Source: Glycomyces luteolus (lineage in GTDB: Bacteria; Actinomycetota; Actinomycetes; Mycobacteriales; Micromonosporaceae). Taken from it: a stretch of DNA of 63,189 nt. The notes below the pieces were generated by a model that saw only the letters and a list, made by a program, of their open reading frames with translations, was not told where the DNA came from and searched no databases. Shown here piece after piece: positions 55,118 to 63,189 of the stretch (the stretch's first letter is position 1; the number at the start of each line of letters is the position of its first letter). The DNA lies in the NCBI RefSeq assembly GCF_027622875.1, contig NZ_JAPZVP010000006.1, positions 1 to 63,189 on the forward strand, read 5' to 3'. Both the position numbers and the translations under genes were made by a program.

Positions 55118-56203
55118 TCAGCTCGCCTCTCCGTGTGTCTCTTCAAAGTCAGTGCCGCGCCATACTTCGGCCGGTTCGGGCAAATCGCCTTCAAGCAGGG
55201 ACGGGTCCCGGTAAGCGATGTAGCCGCGACGGAGGAGATCACCGGTAGCGGGGTCGAGGACCGGTCGGACCGGCCAGCACTTGATGCGAAAGTGGGCGTC
55301 AGTACGCTCTACCGGATCGGCTGGGCCGCCCCGGGCGCCGATCGCGGCGGCCAAGCGCGGGCGCAGGTCGTGGACGACAACCTCGGTGGGGATCTCGGCC
55401 TCGGGCATGGCGCGCTCGGCCCTCTTACGCAGCGACCTGGGGACCGGCTCACTTCGTCGGGTCGCGATGTCCGTCTGTGTGGCGAGGTCGAACGCGATCT
55501 TGAACGCCCGCGCCAGCGCGGTGCTGCCATCCTCCGTACGCGGCACCGGCCAAGGGTCCATCAGACCCGGTACCCCCAGATCGAGGTAGAAGTCGGTCTC
55601 GTTGACCAGTGGCCCCATGCCGTTGACCCGCTCGGACTCCAGCGTCGTCGTCCACACCGACACCAGCCATGACGCCTTCAACGGACCGAAGTTGCGTGAA
55701 CGGATCGGGCGACCATTGTTGGAGTAGCTGGCAGGGAGGCACAGCTGCATCTCGCCCGACCAGTTGGCTCCGGGTCCGTAGGTGAACGCCGATATGGGAA
55801 GGTCGTTGACCTTGACCGGGCGTTCGAAGACCACCATTCCGTAGGGCGTCGGGAAATCGTGCCTGGTAGGAATCCATTCGGGGAAGTCGGTCTCGCAATC
55901 AAGCGCGTGCGCCCACAGCTGTGCCGAGAAATGGTAAAGCCGACAGCGCCGAAGCACTTGCCGGTGCCAGTCGATGACCGCGCCGGCTGCCTGCCGGAGG
56001 TTTCCTGAGCCGAAAAACATCTGGCTCCCGGCCTCGATCGCAGCCGCCGTCAACCTCAGCGGAGTCGGCGACTCGATCCCGTTCACGAGTCCCGCCCACA
56101 ACTGCGGCACCGACCGGGGCGAGAAGGTGCGCACCGGCCGATCCCAATACTCGCCTACTTCAGTCAGCTCGGCCATCTGCCTATTGTTCCGCAAATGAAG
56201 CAT
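55118..56203 (-). CDS. hypothetical protein
   Basis: 361 aa, ATG start. Contains CETDFPEWIPTRHDFPTPYG and ADPVERTDAHFRIKCWPVRP. The general layout (N-terminal helical, middle beta, late arginine-rich stretch) resembles the 312-aa protein at 60474 and may be a distant relative. Function unknown. The gap 56204-56448 shows nothing I can support. Confidence 0.65.
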   Translation of the reverse strand: MLHLRNNRQMAELTEVGEYWDRPVRTFSPRSVPQLWAGLVNGIESPTPLRLTAAAIEAGSQMFFGSGNLRQAAGAVIDWHRQVLRRCRLYHFSAQLWAHALDCETDFPEWIPTRHDFPTPYGMVVFERPVKVNDLPISAFTYGPGANWSGEMQLCLPASYSNNGRPIRSRNFGPLKASWLVSVWTTTLESERVNGMGPLVNETDFYLDLGVPGLMDPWPVPRTEDGSTALARAFKIAFDLATQTDIATRRSEPVPRSLRKRAERAMPEAEIPTEVVVHDLRPRLAAAIGARGGPADPVERTDAHFRIKCWPVRPVLDPATGDLLRRGYIAYRDPSLLEGDLPEPAEVWRGTDFEETHGEAS

Positions 56204-56448
56204 TACTAGAATAATTCACTCAAATTTTAGGTCTTCGTCGGACATGTCGCCCGGGCAGTGCGCTTCCCGCACTCGACCAGCGACCGACTAGCCATAGTGG
56301 ACCCTATAGATACAGAAAGAGGCCTCGTATGCGTGCGGTGACGCTTCAGCCGGTACTACCGCGCCATCCCGCCGATCAGGGCAGCGGTCCACATGTGGCG
56401 GGAGCGCCCGGGGCAAGCGCGATGCCTGCCCCGGGTCGATCAGATTGG

Positions 56449-56529
56449 TCAGCGGTTGCTGCCGCGAATGGCGTCGGCGATTGCCGTACGCAGCGCCGTG
56501 CTGCACGCCTCGTGGAAGTCCCTGCTCAT
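56449..56529 (-). CDS. possible 26-aa peptide
   Basis: MSRDFHEACSTALRTAIADA then IRGSNR. The ATG overlaps the stop of the gene upstream (ATGA), which supports coupled translation. Amphipathic helix. No family known; it may not be expressed. Confidence 0.35.
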   Translation of the reverse strand: MSRDFHEACSTALRTAIADAIRGSNR

Positions 56530-57020
56530 TTCGCACCTCCGCAGGCCGGGCCGGTGAGGGCGTCAATGAGGTCGCTCAGGGCGTTGAGGTAGGTGGCGCA
56601 GTCCTCGTCGTCCACGTCAGCCACGGGCCGGATCTCCCATGTCGGCTGCGCTTGAGCGTGCAACCAGAGGATCTCGTGCGACCAGCCTTCGACGAGAGCG
56701 AGCAGAGAGGCAACGACCCCGTTCGGCCCCATGTAGGCATGTCCGATCAGCCCCAAGCCGACTAGGTGCGAATCGGGCTGGGAGCATTCGTCGGCACGGA
56801 TCTCGGCGGCCACGGTATTGAGCGCAGCCATGACGCCGAGCCCAGCGGACCGGTGTTCGGCATAGGTGACAGCCAGGTCTCCTATGTGGGCGATCCTGTA
56901 CCGGTCGGGCAGGTCCCAGACGCCAATGAAGCCGCCTGCGCCTTCGAACATGCTGTCCGCAAGCATCTGCCTGAGCGCTGCGCTGATCTGCTGCTGCGCC
57001 TCGGCGTCGAGACGGCTCAT
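56526..57020 (-). CDS. hypothetical protein
   Basis: 164 aa from ATG 57020, overlapping the preceding stop (ATGA) and using GAGGAGG inside the end of that gene. Segment AALNTVAAEIRADECSQPDS and a C-terminal acidic helix. No family recognised. Confidence 0.65.
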   Translation of the reverse strand: MSRLDAEAQQQISAALRQMLADSMFEGAGGFIGVWDLPDRYRIAHIGDLAVTYAEHRSAGLGVMAALNTVAAEIRADECSQPDSHLVGLGLIGHAYMGPNGVVASLLALVEGWSHEILWLHAQAQPTWEIRPVADVDDEDCATYLNALSDLIDALTGPACGGAK

Positions 57021-58081
57021 TGTTCCTCCTCTACGTTGTTGCCCTGGGTGGCTTCGCCACTGGCGACTTGCAGCCGAGATCCATGGAGGTAGAGCCGGAG
57101 GTCCTTCGCGGTTGCGCCGGCGTCCAGGATCGCGGCGACCGCGGCCACGGCGGGGGGCGTCTGCTCGTTCCAGCGAGCGGTCAAGACCGCCGCTGCCGCA
57201 CCCTGGATGGGGTCGCCGTCGTGCCATGCGGCGAGGGCCGCCAAGGAGGCGCACACTCTCCGGGCGGGCCCGAGTGCGTGCCGGGTGAGCTCGCTCCACA
57301 GTTCGCATCGCGATGTAGACGGGGGCGTGCGGTCGAGGATGTGGTCGACGGCACGGGCGTAGAGCACGGGATCGGCGGCGAGTGCAGCGCCCAGGTTGAT
57401 CGCCTCGGGGGCGGAGATCGGCCGCATGCGGCTCAGGAGATCTTCGAGCAGGTCTTTGTCGCCAGCGGCCAGGACGGCAGCATCTGCCCGAGCAGCGAGA
57501 GTGCGCAACCGGGCGACCTGATCGTTCGCGGCAGAGAGCTGATCGATGTCGCTGAAGGTCTCGGGCAGGCCGAGGCGGCGCATAGCGGCCGCGCGCACGG
57601 TGTGGGCGCGGATCGCGATTGCCGTCAGGTGCGCCCATGCCGGGTCAGTGCTCGGCACCGGTGCGAAGTCGATCGCGGTGTTGGGGTCGGTGTAGTCGGC
57701 CAGGCGACCCCAGCGGGTCCCACTCTCGGTCACGGCCAGGACGGTGCTGCGGTCGACGAACTCGATCGCGTTGTTGTATTCGCTGACGCGCGTGAGGGCC
57801 CGGGCGACATCGGCGGGATCCTCGGCGTAGCCGATGATCCACCCGTGGATGGCGCCGATATCGGAGAGCGCCGCGCTGAACTCGGTGAGGTCCTCGTCGT
57901 GTGCGTAGTCGAGGCGGTACAGAGACTGGTGGACCACATGGAGCGGTCCCTCGAGTCCGATGGGGATCGCCACCAGTGTCTCGTGGGGGACTTCGTTCAG
58001 GAGGTGGGGCACGAGCGCGGCGACGATGCCTGGATCGGCTTCGGCGAGGTCGCGCGGACGCGGATAGAATTCCGATTGCAT
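57017..58081 (-). CDS. DUF4192-like protein
   Basis: 354 aa from ATG 58081 behind AGGAAA. N-terminal IVAALVPHLLNEVPHETLVA and the C-terminal helical part (RRVCASLAALAAWHDGDPIQ) resemble DUF4192 proteins, common in actinobacterial chromosomes and mobile DNA. Function unknown. Confidence 0.6.
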   Translation of the reverse strand: MQSEFYPRPRDLAEADPGIVAALVPHLLNEVPHETLVAIPIGLEGPLHVVHQSLYRLDYAHDEDLTEFSAALSDIGAIHGWIIGYAEDPADVARALTRVSEYNNAIEFVDRSTVLAVTESGTRWGRLADYTDPNTAIDFAPVPSTDPAWAHLTAIAIRAHTVRAAAMRRLGLPETFSDIDQLSAANDQVARLRTLAARADAAVLAAGDKDLLEDLLSRMRPISAPEAINLGAALAADPVLYARAVDHILDRTPPSTSRCELWSELTRHALGPARRVCASLAALAAWHDGDPIQGAAAAVLTARWNEQTPPAVAAVAAILDAGATAKDLRLYLHGSRLQVASGEATQGNNVEEEQ

Positions 58082-58119
58082 CTGCTTTCCTACTTTCTGT
58101 GTTTGGGCTGGTAGTTGCG

Positions 58120-58158
58120 GGTGCGGCCGAACGACGTCGACTTCGATTCGGCCGCACC
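58120..58158. terminator. 12-bp perfect stem hairpin
   Basis: GGTGCGGCCGAA (58120-58131) pairs with TTCGGCCGCACC (58147-58158), 15-nt loop. It lies between the tandem paralogue pair and the DUF4192-like gene on the same strand. Confidence 0.6.
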
Positions 58159-58185
58159 GTGTTCTGCGGACTTGGAGGTTGCCGC

Positions 58186-58647
58186 CTAGGCGACTTTCAC
58201 CGCTGGTGCCGCCTCGGTAGTGAACGCACGGTATGGGTGCAGTTCGAGGCGGACGTGGTGGTTGTGCGCTCGGTAGAGTGCGGTCGGCGAGAGCCATTCG
58301 TTGCCGCGCCAGTACTCAGCAGGTGGCGCAAGCCCGATCGCAGTCACACCGCGCCCAGCGAGGTCAGGTTGGAAGACCCACCCGATCCCGAGTTCGATCA
58401 CCTCGCCCCATTGCGGAAGCGTGGGTGCGAGCTTCCGGACGAAGTCACCCGGAAGGGTCGCGTGCCGCACCTTGAGGACCGTGGCGGTCATGCACGCGAG
58501 GGAACTGACCGGCGCGTCCCTGAAGGAGACGTATTGGTCGGCGCCAAGTACGAGCTGCACTGAGCCGAAGCGCCCGAGCGTGCGTTCTTCCGGCGGCCAA
58601 GTAAGGATTCCTTCGCCGAGCACGATGGTGGACCTGAGTTCAGTCAT
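58186..58647 (-). CDS. hypothetical protein, tandem paralogue B
   Basis: 153 aa from ATG 58647. IVLGEGILTWPPEERTLGRF matches the start of its neighbour (VIELGEGFLALPETERTTRR). Mixed beta. Function unknown. Confidence 0.65.
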   Translation of the reverse strand: MTELRSTIVLGEGILTWPPEERTLGRFGSVQLVLGADQYVSFRDAPVSSLACMTATVLKVRHATLPGDFVRKLAPTLPQWGEVIELGIGWVFQPDLAGRGVTAIGLAPPAEYWRGNEWLSPTALYRAHNHHVRLELHPYRAFTTEAAPAVKVA

Positions 58648-59080
58648 GGTCGGCCCCAGGCGGTTCGAGCAGAGCGGCGTGGCTATGCCGTCCGATCGGG
58701 CAGACCAGGTGCGCTTCGAGCAGGACCCGTCTACCGAGCAGTCGTCCCACCGCGGCCGGGAATAGCCACTGGCTGGTTCGATCGTCCGGAGGGACGACCC
58801 CAAGGGCAGCGACGGTGTGACCTTTGACGGTCGTCGCTTCAGTGAAGGCGGTGCCTGCACCGAGGAGTTCTCGCTTGAGGGACAGGCTTATGCCGTCGGT
58901 GTCGGGCAGCGGCGCGGCGGTGAGCGCGATGCCGGGGCCGGGGGGCAAGCTCCGCAGCGGGATTGGGTTGCCGTCAGCGTCGGTCAGGCAGACCGTGCCC
59001 CACCTGCGAGTGGTGCGTTCGGTCTCGGGCAGGGCGAGGAACCCCTCGCCGAGCTCGATCACCGTTACAGATACATCCAT
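58640..59080 (-). CDS. hypothetical protein, tandem paralogue A
   Basis: 146 aa from ATG 59080, chosen over ATG 59092 because GGAG sits 7 nt before it. It shares the LGEG-LP/W-ER motif and the W-P-hydrophobic middle (QWLFPAAVGRLLG versus EWLSPTALYRAHN) with paralogue B and overlaps it by 8 bp. Confidence 0.65.
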   Translation of the reverse strand: MDVSVTVIELGEGFLALPETERTTRRWGTVCLTDADGNPIPLRSLPPGPGIALTAAPLPDTDGISLSLKRELLGAGTAFTEATTVKGHTVAALGVVPPDDRTSQWLFPAAVGRLLGRRVLLEAHLVCPIGRHSHAALLEPPGADHD

Positions 59081-59116
59081 ATTGGACTCCATCTAGACGG
59101 ATGAGTGTTGGTTGGT

Positions 59117-59151
59117 CGCCGCCGCGCCCGGATGGTCGGGGCGCGGCGGCG
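59117..59151. terminator. 13-bp perfect stem hairpin
   Basis: CGCCGCCGCGCCC (59117-59129) pairs with GGGCGCGGCGGCG (59139-59151), 9-nt loop, directly after the gene at 59175. Confidence 0.65.
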
Positions 59152-59174
59152 TTCGGTTGGTCAGGCGCTCTCGC

Positions 59175-60218
59175 TCACACGAGGGAACGGATGCGGTACG
59201 TGACTGGCTTGTCGGACTCGTGTGTCAGCAGCGCAGGGCGGTTCTTGTGCGCCGGGTCGAGTGCGGTGAGTTTGACCATCGCCTTGCTGACCGATCCGTA
59301 CGACTGCTTGGAGATGCGGTCACCGTGGACCTTGCGGAGCCCGACGATCACGTCGTTGACCTTGACGAGCTTCCCGGCGTTCTCTGGCATCTCGATCCAT
59401 GCCTTCACCATGTCCGCCAGCTCGTTGTTCGCGAACTTCGTCTTGCCGTCGAGTCGGACGTTGCCCCCCCGTTTGCGGTCTTTGGCGATCCCTGGGATCG
59501 ATTTGGAGTTGCCGCAGGTCGGGCAGACCTGCGCATCGGGTGCGTCGGCCACGTCCACTGCTGCTGCTTTTGCGAGGAAGGCGGCAGTGTCGCCCCCGTT
59601 CCAGGTCCAGGTGCAGTCGGACGCATCGGGTTCGAACGGTTTGGAGCAGTCGATCAGGCCGTGGAACGTCAGGGCGCGCAGTCCTGTGAGCAGATGGAGC
59701 GATCGCGCCGAGAGGTAACCGGCGGCGGCGATCTCGGCGGTGGTGATTGGCTCGGTTGCAGCGGCGAGGGTGCGCGCGGCGTGCATGATCACCTGGTCCG
59801 CGTCCCGTTCAGGCGCGGAGTCCGAATCTTCGGGCTCATCGATGTCCGTGCTCCCGGTCCCGACGCTGGCGTCGGCGGCAGGCGTTTCGGCGCCTTTGGT
59901 GGAGTCCTCCACCGGCTCCGCAGCCTTCTCTTTGTCCGGGTCGGGTTCGCGCCCGGTGTCGGCGGGCTGGCTCGCAGCAGGCTCCTCGGATTCGGCCGTG
60001 GCGGGAAGTGCCCAAGCCCAGGTCTTGTGCTTGGGATCGGACTGGTCGAGGCGAACCACGGCCGGCGTGGTGTCGACCAACTGCTTGAGGACCTTCCCCG
60101 CGATCGGCTTGCTGACGCCTGCCGCCGTGGAGATCGTGTCGAGGCCCTGGGGGCCGGGGTGCTCGCTCAGGTATGTGGCGATAGCGCGTGTCGCCGGGTC
60201 GGGTGTGTTCACAGCCAT
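59175..60218 (-). CDS. winged-helix, zinc-ribbon DNA-binding-type protein
   Basis: 347 aa, ATG behind AAAGGAAAA. N-terminal winged helix (AIATYLSEHPGPQGLDTIST, AAGVSKPIAGKVLKQL), acidic linker, second HTH (PITTAEIAAAGYLSARSLHL), a CPTCG ribbon half at ~235 and a basic C-terminal helical domain (KQSYGSVSKAMVKLT). Probably binds DNA, in replication or regulation of a mobile element. Confidence 0.65.
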   Translation of the reverse strand: MAVNTPDPATRAIATYLSEHPGPQGLDTISTAAGVSKPIAGKVLKQLVDTTPAVVRLDQSDPKHKTWAWALPATAESEEPAASQPADTGREPDPDKEKAAEPVEDSTKGAETPAADASVGTGSTDIDEPEDSDSAPERDADQVIMHAARTLAAATEPITTAEIAAAGYLSARSLHLLTGLRALTFHGLIDCSKPFEPDASDCTWTWNGGDTAAFLAKAAAVDVADAPDAQVCPTCGNSKSIPGIAKDRKRGGNVRLDGKTKFANNELADMVKAWIEMPENAGKLVKVNDVIVGLRKVHGDRISKQSYGSVSKAMVKLTALDPAHKNRPALLTHESDKPVTYRIRSLV

Positions 60219-60363
60219 GGGCTTGTTTTCCTTTCGGGTTGGGGCGACCCCGCGTCAGCGAGGCCGCCCTGGATGGTCGTGCTCGTCGTTCTTGCTGCTG
60301 AAGCCGTTGAACGCCGTCAATCTCAGGAACGGCAGCTCAGGATGTGGCGTTCGGGTTGCACGA

Positions 60364-60398
60364 CGATGGCTCGACTCCCAGCGGGCGTCGAGCCATCG
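60364..60398. terminator. 12-bp perfect stem hairpin
   Basis: CGATGGCTCGAC (60364-60375) pairs with GTCGAGCCATCG (60387-60398), 11-nt loop, in the 255-bp gap after the 312-aa gene. Nothing else is seen in that gap. Confidence 0.65.
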
Positions 60399-60473
60399 GC
60401 GAGTGCTCTGGCGAGTGCGTTCCCTCGTCCAGGTGGCGGGTTTGATTCCTGTGAGTTCCTCTCTCTCGCTTGG

Positions 60474-61412
60474 TTAGTGGATCGGCGGCGGTAATTGCGG
60501 CCTGCGGCCGAAGTAGACACGGTGAACACCTTTGATCTCGGCGTCTTCGGCGCCGCGAAGGTGTTGGTCGACCCAGATCAGTCGCCGCTCGGAGTGTCCG
60601 GGGCCGCATGCTTGGTGGCGCCAGTGTCCGCGGACGATCACTCGCTGAGTGAGGGTGCGGCCGGGGCTCGAGGCTCCCTCGTCACCAGGGCTGCTTCGAC
60701 TGCGGCGGCGTAGGTCGATCACTTGCACGCCAGAGTCGGGTAGTTCGGCTTTGAACAGGGCGGCGGCCCGGGCGACGTTCCGGGGAATTGCTGCGCGCGT
60801 GGATTGTGCGATTCCCGGTGACTTTGCGAAGGTGACCGCTGCACGCAAGAGCAGCTCCCAGGTGTCGGGACGACTGTCGTGTCGGACAAACTCGACGCCG
60901 TTCAGCCACCACGGCGCGGCCTGTTCACGCAGGAGCGCTTCAACCCGTCGATGCTGGTCGATGTCGTTACCCGCTGCGATCCGCTCGCGAGCGCGCTCCA
61001 AGAGCACGGACCGCAGCGAGTAGGCGAAGAGCCCAGCCCGGATCGGTTCGTCGGGGTTTGACTTATCGGCAAGGATCGACCCGGGCATCGGAAGCAGCAC
61101 CGAGGCGGTGACTTGTTCAGAGTGACCTGGTGCGTGGACGGGTTCGGTGAAGGCGAATACCCCGCCGAAGGGAAGGGGGTCGAGATCGAGATATTCGCGA
61201 GGGTCGAGTTGGCCCAATGCCTGTCGGGCGCACTCGGCCAGTTCAGGGGTGAACAGGAACATGTCGGTGCCGATGAGGGCGTTGCGTTGCTCCTCGCACA
61301 GAGCGCGAGCATCATCAAAGCGCTCGGGGCCACCAGGACTCGTGCTCTGGGCGAGAAAGCTCGCGGTCCGCTCGATCAGGTGCGGGTCTCCACGTCCCCA
61401 TTGGTCGATCAT
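60474..61412 (-). CDS. hypothetical protein common in actinobacterial mobile DNA
   Basis: 312 aa from ATG 61412; the frame is open a little further upstream without a usual start. The C-terminus (VIVRGHWRHQACGPGHSERR, LIWVDQHLRG) is a recurring motif in actinobacterial phage and plasmid proteins of unknown function. Confidence 0.65.
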   Translation of the reverse strand: MIDQWGRGDPHLIERTASFLAQSTSPGGPERFDDARALCEEQRNALIGTDMFLFTPELAECARQALGQLDPREYLDLDPLPFGGVFAFTEPVHAPGHSEQVTASVLLPMPGSILADKSNPDEPIRAGLFAYSLRSVLLERARERIAAGNDIDQHRRVEALLREQAAPWWLNGVEFVRHDSRPDTWELLLRAAVTFAKSPGIAQSTRAAIPRNVARAAALFKAELPDSGVQVIDLRRRSRSSPGDEGASSPGRTLTQRVIVRGHWRHQACGPGHSERRLIWVDQHLRGAEDAEIKGVHRVYFGRRPQLPPPIH

Positions 61413-61483
61413 CGCCGCCCGTTGGCGAACGAAAATCCACAGGTGTCAGCAAAGCCGCCTCCTTTCGGTTGTAGGGCATGAAA

Positions 61484-61516
61484 ACGGCAGGGGCGCCCCG
61501 TGGTCGCCCCTGCCGT
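61484..61516. terminator. 12-bp perfect stem hairpin
   Basis: ACGGCAGGGGCG (61484-61495) pairs with CGCCCCTGCCGT (61505-61516), 9-nt loop, 14 bp past the stop of the gene at 61530. Confidence 0.7.
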
Positions 61517-61529
61517 CGCTTATCTGGTG

Positions 61530-61916
61530 CTACCGCGCGGACCGGGTCGTGCCGTTGTCGGGGACTTGCGGGAGCGCGTGAATCTGGCCGTAGACGGCGG
61601 CCAGTCGGCGGGCCGATTCGGCCAGGTGCTCGGCGGCGTCCTCGGCTTCGCGACCGACGGCGGTCGGCCACATGTCGGTCACGAAGTAGCTGTAGGAACG
61701 GAATTCCTCGGTGATGAGGGCGAGTCCGTAGACCATCGCCTCCAGGAGGTCGTCGTACTCGAAGTTGCACTCGGCGGCACGCTCGCGGACGAGCGTGTTC
61801 GCTGCCTCTCGGAAGGCTTGGATGTCGTCGCGGAACTGCTGGGTTTCAGCGGCGGCGAACGCCTCCCAGTCGATGTCCTCTCCGGCCGCGTGGGTTTCGG
61901 TGTCGATGTCGGTCAC
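61530..61916 (-). CDS. hypothetical acidic helical protein
   Basis: 128 aa from GTG 61916 behind AAAGGAA. All-helical (ETQQFRDDIQAFREAANTLV, LLEAMVYGLALITEEFRSYS), acidic. No family recognised. Confidence 0.6.
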   Translation of the reverse strand: MTDIDTETHAAGEDIDWEAFAAAETQQFRDDIQAFREAANTLVRERAAECNFEYDDLLEAMVYGLALITEEFRSYSYFVTDMWPTAVGREAEDAAEHLAESARRLAAVYGQIHALPQVPDNGTTRSAR

Positions 61917-61970
61917 GACTTGATTCCTTTCGTGTCTGATCTATGCGGGCCCCGTGTCGCCTTGTGCGGC

Positions 61971-61989
61971 AGGGCGGCCCGGCCGCCCT
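61971..61989. terminator. tight GC-rich inverted repeat
   Basis: AGGGCGGCC then C then GGCCGCCCT is a 19-bp near-perfect palindrome, after the gene at 62200 and before the GTG at 61916. The rest of 61917-62199 shows nothing I can support. Confidence 0.5.
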
Positions 61990-62199
61990 GATCGGGCATG
62001 GCCATGCAACCGCGACTCCCCGGAGGTGTCGAGTGGCGCATATTGTGGGTCATTCGCGCCTGCGATCAGTCGCAACTTCGTTGCATGAGTTCGCCACCGT
62101 TGGCACCAGTTCTGGTCCGATCGCGACGATGGAGGCGACGTGCAGCGCGAACCGGGCGGCAGGCGGTGCTGCCCCATATCCATTCGCGGCTGTTGCCGA

Positions 62200-62817
62200 C
62201 TAGAGCGGCACGCGCGCATGCCGGTGCAGTCCGAGGCGATAGCAAGAGAAGAGGCGGGCCTCTTTCAGATGGGGTGCGCAGTACGGGCGGTAGTAGGCGA
62301 AGCGTTTGCGCACCGGCCGGGGCAGTGCCGCAGCGACAGCCTGGAGGTGCTGGTATGCGGAGGTGCCACCGCGTCCGAAGTGGTACCGGCCGGCCGGGTC
62401 GCCGAACCAGGAAGTCTCGGTGACGATGCGGACCAGTTGCAGTCCCTGCCACATGGCGCGGGTTTCGCGGTCGCGTTCGGACTGGTCGTGAACGATGACG
62501 GTCCGGCCGCAGGCGAGATCCCAGAGCAGTTGGTCGGGGATTTGCCACAGGAGCTGTGCCCACAGCTTCTGTTCGCAGTGGGTTGATTGGATTCGGAGGA
62601 CCTTCGAACCACTTGGGCCGCAGAGCAGTCCACGGGTGAGGTTGCGGTAGTGTTCGGCCGTTTCAAGGTCGACCCTGAACTGGGGCAGACTGCGAAGGTC
62701 GGTGTCGGGTCGGTTCGGTCCGATTGGCTGCCGTTCGGGGTGGGCGTGTCGCTGTGGCAGGGTCGTCGATGCCCCGTCCGAATTGTGTAGGACGCCGGCG
62801 GTGTTCGTGGTGAGCAT
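62200..62817 (-). CDS. hypothetical protein
   Basis: 205 aa from ATG 62817 behind AAGGAGG. Contains LLWDLACGRTVIVHDQSERD and a basic, Tyr-rich C-terminus (KRFAYYRPYCAPHLKEARLF). No family recognised. Confidence 0.6.
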   Translation of the reverse strand: MLTTNTAGVLHNSDGASTTLPQRHAHPERQPIGPNRPDTDLRSLPQFRVDLETAEHYRNLTRGLLCGPSGSKVLRIQSTHCEQKLWAQLLWQIPDQLLWDLACGRTVIVHDQSERDRETRAMWQGLQLVRIVTETSWFGDPAGRYHFGRGGTSAYQHLQAVAAALPRPVRKRFAYYRPYCAPHLKEARLFSCYRLGLHRHARVPL

Positions 62818-62922
62818 GAGAGCCTCCTTGTCAGAAGGTGGAAAGACGGGTACGGCAAAGGCCGCGGCCCGTACCTTGGGTTCTAGGAGTCGTTGCAACA
62901 CCTTGATCTACAAGGGATTGCA

Positions 62923-63105
62923 GTGGATTTCGAGGTCCGGGACGACCGGCGGCCGCAGGGGCGCAGGAAGCTCGTTCGTGAGCGAGCCGCATACTTGCAG
63001 CTCGTGAGCGAGGGTTACAGCAACAAAGCGGCCTGCAAGGTCGTGGGGGTCAACCCCAGGACCGGTGAACGTTGGCGCTACGGCCGCAACCCGGTCGGGA
63101 AGCAC
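62923..63105 (+). CDS. IS30-family-like transposase, N-terminal fragment cut by the contig end
   Basis: From GTG 62923. GRRKLVRERAAYLQLVSEGY and SNKAACKVVGVNPRTGERW form the N-terminal helix-turn-helix of IS30-type transposases. The sequence then turns into G-only filler. The contig therefore breaks inside a probable multi-copy IS. Confidence 0.7.
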
Positions 63106-63189
63106 CAGGGGGGGGGGGGGGGGGGGGGCGGGGGGCGCCCCCCCCCCGCCCGCGGCGGGGGGGGGGGCGGGGGGCGGGCCCGCCCGCCC
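63106..63189. other. G/C-only low-complexity tail
   Basis: Eighty-odd bases of only G and C in long homopolymers follow a normal coding sequence abruptly. This looks like base-calling or assembly artefact at a contig end, not genomic DNA. Confidence 0.85.

Noticed and set aside
63106..63189. G/C tail as a telomere or structured element
   Set aside because: It is homopolymer filler that interrupts a coding sequence abruptly and has no ordered repeat.

Overview
The window reads as one contig from a high-GC actinomycete. Lsr2, FxLD-type lanthipeptide genes, a Tad pilus locus with a BTAD protein, and frequent GTG/TTG starts all fit; genus and species cannot be fixed from sequence alone. Both edges fall in mobile DNA. 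Base 1 is the exact left end of an ISAs1-family element, and the right edge runs into the start of an IS30-like transposase and then G/C-only filler that looks like an assembly artefact. I see no tRNA, rRNA, CRISPR array or replication origin.

Layout. 1-2073 and 9017-11089 are two copies of a 2,073-bp ISAs1-family element carrying a GNAT acetyltransferase passenger; the second copy has a perfect 10-bp target duplication and splits a 780-codon gene. 2.1-18.5 kb is a defence-like and decayed zone: a 5'-truncated NACHT ATPase, gene fragments, the split gene, a 1,192-aa protein with a C-terminal nuclease-like domain, Lsr2, and a DUF4268 nuclease-like protein next to a DNA methyltransferase.

18.7-29.0 kb (minus strand) is a class I lanthipeptide cluster of the FxLD type: two 50-aa precursors, LanB, LanC, a second LanB C-terminal-domain (SpaB_C-like) protein, the FxLD-system PCMT-like methyltransferase, a repeat protein and small helpers, laid out as one transcription unit with hairpins after each precursor. 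29.2-33.8 kb is a compact set: a CYTH protein, and a radical SAM/SPASM - thymidylate-kinase-like - EEP phosphatase operon divergent from an XRE-TPR regulator. A 15-bp motif is shared by the promoter regions of the two sets and may place them under one regulator.

33.9-43 kb holds accessory genes: NADAR, an AT-richer pentapeptide-repeat membrane protein, a DUF559-type nuclease protein, a 2H phosphoesterase, a gene broken by an amber codon, and a Tox-REase-5-like toxin with its likely immunity protein. 43-55 kb is an IclR regulator and a full Tad/Flp pilus locus ending in a LysM-BTAD membrane protein and a prepilin peptidase. 55-62.8 kb is a minus-strand array of poorly characterised actinobacterial genes, most followed by a near-perfect GC-rich hairpin, with one tandem paralogue pair.
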